Virus record (IMG/VR): IMGVR_UViG_3300046010_004074
Location: 1-26,782 of that record
From: a virus
Length of the DNA: 26,782 bases
Direction: 5' to 3' (one strand)
A model generated the notes under the pieces. That model was given only the letters and a program-made list of their open reading frames with translations. It did not search any database and was not told where the DNA came from. The stretch's first letter is position 1. Every line of letters starts with the position of its first letter. Shown here in pieces: positions 15,202 to 23,563 of this stretch. The position numbers were made by a program, and so were the translations under genes.

Positions 15202-18200
15202 CAACTATCGATATAGGAATCGATAAAATTGATAAACTTTACCACGTTAGTGATATACATATTCGTACACTAAAAAGACATGGTGAATACCGAGAAGTAT
15301 TTGATAATTTACAAAATTATATTGCTAGAACAAGTACACCTAATAGTGTTGCTGTAATTACTGGTGATATTGTTCATAGTAAATTAGAAATGTCGCCTGA
15401 GTTAATACAAGTGTTAGTAGAATTCTTTAATGGATTTGATATTCCAACTATTGTGATATTAGGTAACCATGACATGAATTTAAATAATATGCACCGAATT
15501 GACGCAATTAGTCCGATTATCAGTGTTATTAGTAATCCTAATATTATTTTTATTAAAGATAATGGGTTGTTTGAAATAGGTGGTATTGTATGGAATCATA
15601 TGGCAGTCGATGTTGCACCGACAGAATATATTAATGCTGTAGATTTTGATGCTCCATATAAAATTGCTTTACATCATGGCGCTGTTAATACTGCAAAAAC
15701 AGATATCGGATATCAAATTTCAAATGAACATGTAACTACGGAAATATTTAAAGGACATGATATTACTTTGTTAGGAGATATTCATAAACCTGCTCAATTT
15801 TTGAATGACGAAAAAACAATTGCTTATCCAGGTTCATTGATTCAACAAAATCACGGTGAAGCATTGGATCACGGAATATTGGTTTGGGATATTGAAACCA
15901 GATCTGCAGAGTTCGTACAAATTGAGAATGATTACGGTTATGTAACAATTGAAACTGATGGTATTAACATTGTTAATGCCCCACATAGAATGCCTAATAA
16001 ACCACGTATACGTATTAAGTTTAATGGTACTAGTGCAGCGGATATGAAAAAGTTAATTGCGACTATTCGTAAAAAATACAATGTACAAGACATTACAATA
16101 CAAAGAAATAGCAATTCAATTGATACCAATACATCTTCATCATTCAGCATTGGAAATGTTCGTGATGTCGAATATCAAAACACATTAATTACAGATTATA
16201 TTCAAATCAATCAACCACAGGCTACTGCTGAAGAAATAGATGCAATTAGACATATTAACCGTACGATTAATTCTAAATTACCTGCAGTTGAATCAGTTCG
16301 TCATATGACATGGCACCCGGTAACATTTGAATTTGAGAACATGTTTTCATATGGGGAAGGCAATATAGTTAATTTTGAAAACTTGCAAGATGTATGTGGT
16401 TTATTTGCAGCAAACACTTCGGGTAAATCATCGTTGCTAGATGCAATTACTTATACTATTTTTGATAAATGCAGCAAAACAGGTAAAGCACATGAAGTAT
16501 TAAATAATAAAAAGAATAGTTTCAAAGGAACATTTCGTTTTGAATTAAATGGAATTATTTATACAATTGTTCGCGAAGGCGTTAAACAAAAAAGTGGTCA
16601 CGTTAAAGTTAATGTAGATTTCTTTACTGATTCAGAAAATTTAAATGGTGAAGAGCGTAGTGAAACAAATAAAAATATCAGAAAGTATTTAGGTACTTAT
16701 GATGATTTTATTTTAACTGCATTTTCATTGCAAGCAGATAATAATAACTTTATAGAAAAATCTCAACGTGAACGAAAAGATCTTTTATCACAATTTTTAG
16801 ATATCACAGTATTCGAACAATTATTTCAATTAGCAAACGAAGAAATAAAAGAAACTGCTGGTAAATTAAAAGAATATAAGAAAACGGATTTTGATATTAT
16901 CATTAATAATGCTGATACGGTTATAACTGACAATCAACAAACAATTAATGAATTAGAAGTTGAAGAAGATGAGTTACAAGATAAAAGAAATACATTGCAA
17001 AATGAAATTTTATCTTTAATTGAAACAAAACAACCAACTACTTATAATGGTCCGGATATTAAAGTATTAGAAAAAACAGAATCTGTATTAACAAAAAAGA
17101 TATCAGAATTACAAACAAATATTGATTCTGCAGAAACAACATTGGATACTTTAACATCTGAATACTTAGTTACTAAGAAAAACATAAGAAGATACAATGA
17201 AACTAATTTAAAAAGTGATGTTGATCAATTAGAAAAATATGAAACAGAAACTACTGCGTTACAACTTAAAGTAAAACAGCAACAAGGAATTGTCAATGCA
17301 AAACAAGAAAAAATTAATCATTTGTCCGAACATGAATATGATCCGAACTGTCAATTCTGTACATCTAACGTATTCGTGCAAAATGCAATTGAAGCCCAAA
17401 ACACGATTGATTCAGATAAACAAATATTAAATAATTTGCAAGAACAAGTTTCAGACTTATTAGATAAATCAAAACAATTACAATCATCTGCAACTAAATA
17501 TTCTGAGTTAATTACATATAAACAGCAACATCAATCGAAACGTGCAGAAATTGAAAAACAAGAATTGCAATTGCAAATTATTGAAAATGAATTACAAACA
17601 CGTGAGTCTGAATTAGAAACAACATTAGAACGTCAGGAATTGTTTAAATCCAATGAATCAGCAATTACACACAACGAAGTAATTGATTCTAAAATTGAAA
17701 CTCATAAATCTACAATAGAAGAAATTGCAGTTTTAATAAAAGACATTACAGAAACAATTCGAGGTAAACATGGTTCAATTGAAGTTGCTAAAACAAATAA
17801 ATCAACTGCGATTTCTCAATTAGAAAAATATAAAAAATTAGAAATTGAGTATAAAGCATATGAATATTATTTAGAATCAGTGAAACGAGATGGTGTTCCA
17901 TATGAATTAATTTCTAAGGCGATGCCTAAAATTGAAACTGAAATTAACAATGTATTAAATCAAGTTGTTGATTTTAACATGGTTCTTCAAAGTGATGGTA
18001 AGAATATTAATGGATATATTATTTATGATGAAGATAACTATTGGCCATTAGAATTAACTTCTGGTATGGAAAGATTTATGTCATCATTAGCAATACGTAT
18101 TGCATTAATAAATGTATCAGCATTACCTCGTCCTAACTTTATTGCAATCGATGAAGGTTGGGGAAGTTTAGATGCGGAACACATTTCATCTGTTGTAAAC

Positions 18201-18332
18201 TTGTTTGAATATTTTAGAACAAAATTTGATTTTTGTATTATTATATCACATGTTGACACGATGAGAGATATGGTTGACAATTTAATTGAAGTAAATAAAA
18301 TTAATAAATTTAGCCAGATTTGCCATACTTGA
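15192..18332 (+). CDS. SbcD-SbcC (T4 gp47-gp46) single-chain fusion nuclease
   Basis: This 1046-residue protein joins a Mre11/SbcD-type metallophosphoesterase to a Rad50/SbcC-type ATPase. Nuclease motifs are 'HVSDIH' (D21, H23), 'TGDI' (D59), 'GNHD' (91-94), 'HHG' (161-163) and 'GDIH' (195-198). The ATPase starts near residue 375 with 'FENMFSYGEGNIVNF'. It has a Walker A 'AANTSGKSS' (406-414, the first Gly changed to Ala), a Q-loop 'FSLQ', long coiled-coil arms (about 550-880) around a zinc-hook 'CQFC' (720-723), a signature 'LTSGMERF' (955-962), Walker B 'FIAIDEGWGSLD' (983-994) and an H-loop 'IISH' (H1020). In T4 the two parts are separate proteins that process recombination ends and degrade host DNA. 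It begins inside the end of the primase gene. All key residues of both halves are kept, so both should be active. Confidence 0.88.
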   Translation: MAITTIDIGIDKIDKLYHVSDIHIRTLKRHGEYREVFDNLQNYIARTSTPNSVAVITGDIVHSKLEMSPELIQVLVEFFNGFDIPTIVILGNHDMNLNNMHRIDAISPIISVISNPNIIFIKDNGLFEIGGIVWNHMAVDVAPTEYINAVDFDAPYKIALHHGAVNTAKTDIGYQISNEHVTTEIFKGHDITLLGDIHKPAQFLNDEKTIAYPGSLIQQNHGEALDHGILVWDIETRSAEFVQIENDYGYVTIETDGINIVNAPHRMPNKPRIRIKFNGTSAADMKKLIATIRKKYNVQDITIQRNSNSIDTNTSSSFSIGNVRDVEYQNTLITDYIQINQPQATAEEIDAIRHINRTINSKLPAVESVRHMTWHPVTFEFENMFSYGEGNIVNFENLQDVCGLFAANTSGKSSLLDAITYTIFDKCSKTGKAHEVLNNKKNSFKGTFRFELNGIIYTIVREGVKQKSGHVKVNVDFFTDSENLNGEERSETNKNIRKYLGTYDDFILTAFSLQADNNNFIEKSQRERKDLLSQFLDITVFEQLFQLANEEIKETAGKLKEYKKTDFDIIINNADTVITDNQQTINELEVEEDELQDKRNTLQNEILSLIETKQPTTYNGPDIKVLEKTESVLTKKISELQTNIDSAETTLDTLTSEYLVTKKNIRRYNETNLKSDVDQLEKYETETTALQLKVKQQQGIVNAKQEKINHLSEHEYDPNCQFCTSNVFVQNAIEAQNTIDSDKQILNNLQEQVSDLLDKSKQLQSSATKYSELITYKQQHQSKRAEIEKQELQLQIIENELQTRESELETTLERQELFKSNESAITHNEVIDSKIETHKSTIEEIAVLIKDITETIRGKHGSIEVAKTNKSTAISQLEKYKKLEIEYKAYEYYLESVKRDGVPYELISKAMPKIETEINNVLNQVVDFNMVLQSDGKNINGYIIYDEDNYWPLELTSGMERFMSSLAIRIALINVSALPRPNFIAIDEGWGSLDAEHISSVVNLFEYFRTKFDFCIIISHVDTMRDMVDNLIEVNKINKFSQICHT

Positions 18333-18341
18333 TATTTATAT
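18333..18341 (+). promoter_or_regulatory. Recurrent TATTTATAT motif, candidate late promoter
   Basis: TATTTATAT begins right after the SbcDC stop codon and ends 19 nt before the ATG at 18361. No clear Shine-Dalgarno follows. Confidence 0.42.
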
Positions 18342-18360
18342 AAAAAAGAAATATCGGTTA

Positions 18361-20892
18361 ATGAAAAGAAAAACAGCAGTATATAAAGGATTAGAGTTTG
18401 TTGATGTATACTATACCGATTTATCATTAACATCTCCAGATTACTTTCAAATTACTGAATTTCCAAACAGATTAACTTCAGGAAAAAACTTATTTAAATT
18501 AAAAGGCCACCCTACCAATCTAAAAGTGGGTGGCTATTTAAATTTAGAAATATTAGATTATAACGGCGATCCAATTTATCATGAAATTGTAGATTATATA
18601 GATGAAGATAAATCGCGTGTAATTGCAATTTATATATATGAAGATTCATCGCCAGGTGAATGTGTAATAACAATTTTAGCAGAAGCTGTTACAATAAACA
18701 ATCAAATAGTTCCTACCGAATGGAGAGGAAGACCTAATGTCAAATGGCAAAGAACAGTTGCAGTTAATCCTACTATATCAAATGAATCAGAAATTATTTT
18801 TGAAACATTGCCTACAGTTTCTTTGCGAGAACAAGTAGCGCCACATTTAGATAGAACATATGCATTAGGACAATTTCCAACATATTCTACTGGTAATATT
18901 AAATATACATCATTAAATGGTCAGCCTGTAATTGAGTTGATTGATGGTGCATTTACTCCGGATATGAAAACTGGTACCGTAACAGTTAATACTCCTAATA
19001 ATGCATTCCCACAACCTGCATATACTCCAATCTCTACTACATATACATCAACTATCAAAAAGATATTAACACCAACATTAGCAGTGTTAGATTCTGAATA
19101 TACGGTGTATAGCAACCAAAGTATATCATCACATACATTTAATTCATTTGATGCATCTTCATATACATTATCATATGAATCGACACCAACATATACACAA
19201 ACACAAAATTCAGAATCATATGCATTAGTTGAAATAAAGGATTTAGAACCAGCAACAGGGGATGTATCTCGTATTAAAATGTATATGAATAACAATGGTA
19301 CGATTGGAATATGGGAACCTATTATTGATATTGAATTAGATGAAACAGAAATATTTGTAACCGATACCGGTTCATTATTTCCCGATAAATCCATTGGTAC
19401 AATTGAATCTCAAACTACAATTAATACATATTGGCAAAGCGTTACGTATATTGGTAAAACCGAAATGGAAGTAGATCCTATATTAACATATTCAAACGTT
19501 GATTTAACAAATGCGATTAATGTAACTAGTACAACTAATATTGCGGCAAATAATGCTGTGCATATATTAAAAATAAATCCAACATATAACGGAGTATTTT
19601 TAGGAGCATCATCATATAAAGTAACATTTGATGCAATTGGTACTCGGGATTCGTATAGCAACAATATGAACCCGGTTTTATCGGTATATATGTCAGGTAG
19701 TGCATTTAATTATGATGTAACTGATATATTAAATCAAGAATTAACGACTACATTAGGAAAACGAATCGGTAGAATTGAAATTGATTCTACATCTAAACGT
19801 TTTGATGATTATGTATTATCATTTGAAGCCGATGCAACAGGTGAAGGAACATTGTTATTCGTAATAGAATCAGGTCAATGGCAAATTGCTGATATTAGAA
19901 CAACTACAGATAATGATGCTGGATATACACCGAATTATACTAGATTAAAAGCATTAGTGCCAACTGCACATAAAATTAATAATCAATTAACATTTAAAAT
20001 TGAGTATTACAATGTAGCCGGCGTAAAAAGCAAACAAATAAATTATATAAGCAATCTAGATTGGGAAGGTGGAAATCGTTATGTTGATGGAAACTATTCA
20101 ATGTTAACAGGTTCACTTTATGTTGCAGATAGTTTAAATAGTGGTGTAGCAATTAGCGGATATCCTAATTCTGGTTTTATTAGATCGCTAGGATATGAAG
20201 GATTTAATGCAGGGTTTCCTGGATTTTTATTGTGGTCTGGATCTGCTATGCCGACATCTACGACAACATATCAAGGCGTAGGATTGGAATTATATGCTAA
20301 TGCTAATAACTTTTTTAGATTCAGAACTGATCCATCAGAATTAATTGTTAAAACGCAAACATTCTTTTTAGGGTCTACATCGCCTGCTAACTTTATAAGT
20401 GGTAGTAATGGTAATTTAGAAATTTCATCAAGCAATTTCCATTTATTACCAAATGGTGATTTGTCTGCTAGTAATGGAGATTATTCTGGAATATCATCTG
20501 CACAATTTTTTAGAAATAAAAGTATAACAATAAATCAAGAAAATACATCTAGTTATTTTAGATTTACAGAACAAATTAATACGCCAAATGACGTGGGGTT
20601 TGTACCTGCTTATTATACATTAGTAGTCGATGGAACATTGGGTGGTGAAATTGCACAACACGTAATTATATCATGCTCACTGAAATATAGATCTGGTACA
20701 TCCGGTGGATTTCCATATTCATATCCAATTTGTATTGCTGGTATTGATGCTCCTGATATATTCGGTACTAATGCAGCAACAGTTACAATAGAAATTGGTT
20801 CAATTGGTGTATTTTTTAGAGATGATGTAGGTGCATTTGGTGCAGCATTAGATGAAATACGTAGCAATTGGGATACGGGTAGTTTTTTTTAA
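18361..20892 (+). CDS. Virion structural protein, fibre/baseplate-like
   Basis: An 843-residue soluble protein. The first 110 residues ('VYYTDLSLTSPDYFQITEFP', 'RLTSGKNLFKLKGHPTNLKV', 'YDPIYHEI'-like 'NGDPIYHEIVDYI') look like a phage-specific beta domain found at the base of tail proteins. The middle has many Thr/Ser/Tyr-rich strands. The C-terminal third has fibre-like features: 'GYPNSGFIRSLGYEGF', 'FLLWSGSAMP' and 'NLEISSSNFHLLPNGDLSAS', the last resembling the G-x-[IL]-x-[SAG]-x(n)-F-x-[IL]-x(2)-[NDG]-G-x-L repeat that precedes fibre tips in many phages. I do not recognise a named family. It opens a new cluster after the replication block, next to a small fibre-tip-like gene. A GC-rich hairpin (18505-18535) is embedded in its 5' part. 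A tail fibre or neck-fibre role is inference. Confidence 0.55.
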   Translation: MKRKTAVYKGLEFVDVYYTDLSLTSPDYFQITEFPNRLTSGKNLFKLKGHPTNLKVGGYLNLEILDYNGDPIYHEIVDYIDEDKSRVIAIYIYEDSSPGECVITILAEAVTINNQIVPTEWRGRPNVKWQRTVAVNPTISNESEIIFETLPTVSLREQVAPHLDRTYALGQFPTYSTGNIKYTSLNGQPVIELIDGAFTPDMKTGTVTVNTPNNAFPQPAYTPISTTYTSTIKKILTPTLAVLDSEYTVYSNQSISSHTFNSFDASSYTLSYESTPTYTQTQNSESYALVEIKDLEPATGDVSRIKMYMNNNGTIGIWEPIIDIELDETEIFVTDTGSLFPDKSIGTIESQTTINTYWQSVTYIGKTEMEVDPILTYSNVDLTNAINVTSTTNIAANNAVHILKINPTYNGVFLGASSYKVTFDAIGTRDSYSNNMNPVLSVYMSGSAFNYDVTDILNQELTTTLGKRIGRIEIDSTSKRFDDYVLSFEADATGEGTLLFVIESGQWQIADIRTTTDNDAGYTPNYTRLKALVPTAHKINNQLTFKIEYYNVAGVKSKQINYISNLDWEGGNRYVDGNYSMLTGSLYVADSLNSGVAISGYPNSGFIRSLGYEGFNAGFPGFLLWSGSAMPTSTTTYQGVGLELYANANNFFRFRTDPSELIVKTQTFFLGSTSPANFISGSNGNLEISSSNFHLLPNGDLSASNGDYSGISSAQFFRNKSITINQENTSSYFRFTEQINTPNDVGFVPAYYTLVVDGTLGGEIAQHVIISCSLKYRSGTSGGFPYSYPICIAGIDAPDIFGTNAATVTIEIGSIGVFFRDDVGAFGAALDEIRSNWDTGSFF
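18505..18535 (+). other. GC-rich hairpin inside coding sequence
   Basis: GGCCACCC (18505-18512) pairs with GGGTGGCT (18528-18535) over seven Watson-Crick pairs plus one G-T. The stem is mostly G/C in an otherwise very A/T-rich gene, about 145 nt into the 843-residue reading frame. It may only reflect the coded peptide, or may act in the mRNA. Confidence 0.4.
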
Positions 20893-20912
20893 TTTAATAG
20901 AATAAAATATTT

Positions 20913-21485
20913 ATGGCGGCAATTCAATTATCAAACGGAGGTGTATATAACTTTATAACACAAGGTGGATCTACCGCACATATTGCATCCATTGGTGGTA
21001 CTGATTATCCATTCCAAACATATTTTATGCAAGGAATATTAACATCAGGTAGTAGTACCAGTACCATGGGTTCGCTTACAGTTAATGGTATATTGCTACA
21101 TCAAGGATTAAAACAATATAAATCACCGATTGATGGGGGAATCTATGGCCCGGTACCAATTGATACAGATACTGTTGCTGTAACGGATTTAAAAGTTAAT
21201 GGATATTTAAAATTAGTACAATCCGGGAGTATGTATTCGTTTTATGGTAATACGAATCATTCTATAGATCTACTAACACCAGGTGGTGCAAAATATGGTA
21301 CGATTGTTAGATTTATAAAACTTACAAATACTACAAATACATTATCAATTACTGGCAGTATTAATAGTTCATCTAGTATAGCATGTAGTGATGCATTTTG
21401 TACAATTGAATTAATTTCAGCTGATGATCCTGTGACAGCTGGTGGCAAATGGATAATATTATCTAAAAATGGAGCGTGGTCTTAA
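20913..21485 (+). CDS. Small fibre-like or tip-like structural protein
   Basis: A 190-residue protein with short Gly/Ser/Thr-rich strands ('QLSNGGVYNFITQGGS', 'TSGSSTSTMGSLTVNG'). A C-terminal domain ('GTIVRFIKLTNTTNTLSITG', 'GGKWIILSKNGAWS') is reminiscent of the small beta-rich caps at the ends of phage tail fibres, which often finish with a KW-x-[IL]-[LI] strand. No membrane segment. It follows the 843-residue structural protein by 20 nt, and its ATG overlaps a TATTTAT sequence (20908-20914). The next in-frame Met is far inside the gene, so this start is the most likely one. A receptor-contacting tip role is a guess from pattern and neighbourhood. Confidence 0.5.
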   Translation: MAAIQLSNGGVYNFITQGGSTAHIASIGGTDYPFQTYFMQGILTSGSSTSTMGSLTVNGILLHQGLKQYKSPIDGGIYGPVPIDTDTVAVTDLKVNGYLKLVQSGSMYSFYGNTNHSIDLLTPGGAKYGTIVRFIKLTNTTNTLSITGSINSSSSIACSDAFCTIELISADDPVTAGGKWIILSKNGAWS

Positions 21486-21494
21486 ATCATATAA

Positions 21495-21504
21495 TATTTA
21501 TATT
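21495..21504 (+). promoter_or_regulatory. Recurrent TATTTATATT motif, candidate late promoter
   Basis: The motif ends 17 nt before the ATG at 21522 in the 36-bp gap before the fusion-enzyme gene. No strong Shine-Dalgarno is present. Confidence 0.42.
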
Positions 21505-21521
21505 AAACGGATAAATAACAA

Positions 21522-23534
21522 ATGGATAAAATAACAGTATTATTTCCTGGTGGATTTAAACCATTAACAGGTGCTCATATGGCTTTAGCACAACGATATG
21601 CAGAAGATCCACGAGTTGAACAAGTTATTATGTTAATCGGTTCAAAAGAACGAGATGGAATAACACGAGAAAAAAGTGCAGAAATTTTTAATTTATTAAA
21701 TACGAATTCAAAAATTACAATGCAACCAACAGAATTCAATTCTCCTATTGCGGCTGCATATGAATATTTATTTGCATTGCCAACAGATGCAACGGGTAAT
21801 TATGCGATGGCAGCATCTACAAAAGGAGATGATTATGTTCGTGCTAAAGATTTTATTCCGAATGTAGATAAATATAAAATTACCGGCGATAAAAAAGGAA
21901 GAAAAATTCCACAAGGTGTTAATGCAACAGAAATGAGTATTAATATAGATCCGGAATTATATGCAAATGGACAACCAATATCAGCATCTACTATTAGAGC
22001 AGCATTAGCAAATAATGATTATAAAACATTTGAAGATTCATATCCAGGATATTCTGATGCTATTATAAAAAATATTTGGCAAATCTTAACAGGTGTACGT
22101 GAATCTACATATTCAGTGAATTGGTGGAAAACAATGTTTGAAGGCTCAATGGGTACTAAAGACAAAGACCAACATGATGCAAAAATAAAAAAACTAAGAC
22201 ATTTTTTAAACTCACATGACGGTAAAAGTTTTCAATATGATTTTGATGAATTCACAAAAACAGTATTTGGTGCAAAAATCAATGAATCAGTTACAAAAAC
22301 TAAAACATTGATTACTGAAGGGGGTGCTGCAGGACATATGGCACATCCATATGATTCACATGGGTTGACATTTGGTGATATGAAAGAAATAGTATCACGT
22401 GGTTTAGGTGGGTATTTAGATATTGAAGAAGCCGTAACTGAAAAAACAGATGGACAAAATATTCAAGTAACATGGAAGAACAATCAAATTGGTTTTGCTC
22501 GTAATAAAGGAACTGTTATTAATCCAATGACAACGGCTGAGTTACAAGCAAAATTTGATAATCGAGGACCTATATCGGAGGCATTTGGTAGTGCAGGTGA
22601 AGATTTACAAGAAGCATTTTCTAGAATCGATCCAAATCAATTAAATACAATTTTTAAAAATGGACGTGTATTTGCAAACATGGAAATTATATATCCAGCA
22701 ACTAAAAATGTTATTGCATATGAAACGGCAGTATTACAATTTCATAATTTGGTAGAATATGATGAAGCTGGTAATATTGTAGAAACAGATGCGGCAGGTG
22801 GCGGATTGGTTCAACGAATTATACAAGAAGCAAATGCTCATATGCAAAAGACATTTAAAATAATTCCTCCTCAGAAAATTAAAATGGGTCGAGTTGAAAA
22901 TTTTGAAGATCAACAAGCAGCATTTATAAATGAGATAGATCAATTACGAAATAAATATAATTTAAAAGATACAGATTTAGTAACTGAATATCACAAAGCA
23001 TGGTGGGCAGATGTTATAAGAACGAAATCTCAAGAGTTAGGATACCAAATACCAGATACTGTATTAACGACATTAATATATCGTTGGGCATTCAATGATA
23101 AGTCTACTTCTATAACTGCATTAAAAAAACAAATTGACAATCCTAATTTTTTAACATGGGTAACTGATTTTGATAAACAAGATTTTAAACGTTACCAAAA
23201 ACAAAATATGGAACCATTCGAATCTATATTTTTAAGATTAGGAGCAGTTGTGTTAAAAAATTCAGAAAACTTCTTAGCAGTTAATCCTAGCAATGCAGTT
23301 CAAGAAATTAAAACAGAGTTAGCACAATTAAGCAGAGAATTAGAGCAAAGTGGAGATCCTAAAGTACTAGACAAATTAAAAGCGGAATTAGTTCGTATAC
23401 AACGTTTAGGAGGGTTTGAAGCAATTGTACCATCAGAAGGTATCGTATTCATATACAGAGGTAATACTTATAAATTAACCGGTGCGTTTGCTCCAATAAA
23501 TCAAATTTTAGGTGTATTAAAATATTCACGTTAA
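21522..23534 (+). CDS. Cytidylyltransferase-like domain fused to ligase-motif nucleotidyltransferase
   Basis: A 670-residue two-domain enzyme candidate. Residues 1-190 form a nucleotidyltransferase of the HxGH alpha/beta class (cytidylyl/NMN adenylyltransferase-like). They show 'PGGFKPLTGAHMALA' (8-22), where 'TGAH' stands for HxGH, and 'ISASTIRAAL' (153-162), the usual ISSTxxR motif. Residues about 290-670 show the order of motifs of covalent nucleotidyltransferases such as RNA/DNA ligases: motif I 'EKTDGQNI' (K308, D310, G311), motif III-like 'FANMEIIYP' (E388), motif IV 'EGIVF' (639-643) and motif V-like 'YKLTG' (K651). I recall similar phage proteins labelled only as a DUF (possibly DUF6267). 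The substrate is unknown; NAD or RNA-end metabolism are possibilities. The linker holds 'LITE' followed by GG (263-268), a shape like a T4 prohead protease site. Confidence 0.62.
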   Translation: MDKITVLFPGGFKPLTGAHMALAQRYAEDPRVEQVIMLIGSKERDGITREKSAEIFNLLNTNSKITMQPTEFNSPIAAAYEYLFALPTDATGNYAMAASTKGDDYVRAKDFIPNVDKYKITGDKKGRKIPQGVNATEMSINIDPELYANGQPISASTIRAALANNDYKTFEDSYPGYSDAIIKNIWQILTGVRESTYSVNWWKTMFEGSMGTKDKDQHDAKIKKLRHFLNSHDGKSFQYDFDEFTKTVFGAKINESVTKTKTLITEGGAAGHMAHPYDSHGLTFGDMKEIVSRGLGGYLDIEEAVTEKTDGQNIQVTWKNNQIGFARNKGTVINPMTTAELQAKFDNRGPISEAFGSAGEDLQEAFSRIDPNQLNTIFKNGRVFANMEIIYPATKNVIAYETAVLQFHNLVEYDEAGNIVETDAAGGGLVQRIIQEANAHMQKTFKIIPPQKIKMGRVENFEDQQAAFINEIDQLRNKYNLKDTDLVTEYHKAWWADVIRTKSQELGYQIPDTVLTTLIYRWAFNDKSTSITALKKQIDNPNFLTWVTDFDKQDFKRYQKQNMEPFESIFLRLGAVVLKNSENFLAVNPSNAVQEIKTELAQLSRELEQSGDPKVLDKLKAELVRIQRLGGFEAIVPSEGIVFIYRGNTYKLTGAFAPINQILGVLKYSR

Positions 23535-23544
23535 TATTTATTAT
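23535..23544 (+). promoter_or_regulatory. Recurrent TATTTATTAT motif, candidate late promoter
   Basis: The motif begins immediately after the stop codon of the fusion enzyme and ends 19 nt before the ATG at 23564. AAGG at 23551-23554 is a possible ribosome binding site. Their presence supports 23564, rather than 23734, as the real start of the next gene. Confidence 0.42.
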
Positions 23545-23563
23545 AAAAATAAGGTAAATCAAA

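Noticed and set aside
18038-18433. Minus-strand reading frame across the SbcDC end and the next gene start
   Set aside because: It covers conserved Walker B and H-loop codons of the + strand gene, so it is an antisense shadow.
18921-19394. 157-residue minus-strand reading frame
   Set aside because: It lies wholly inside a well-supported + strand structural gene, and its open frame follows from that gene's A/T-rich codons.
20882-20890. T-run as a terminator
   Set aside because: Eight T residues close the structural gene, but I find no stem upstream of them.
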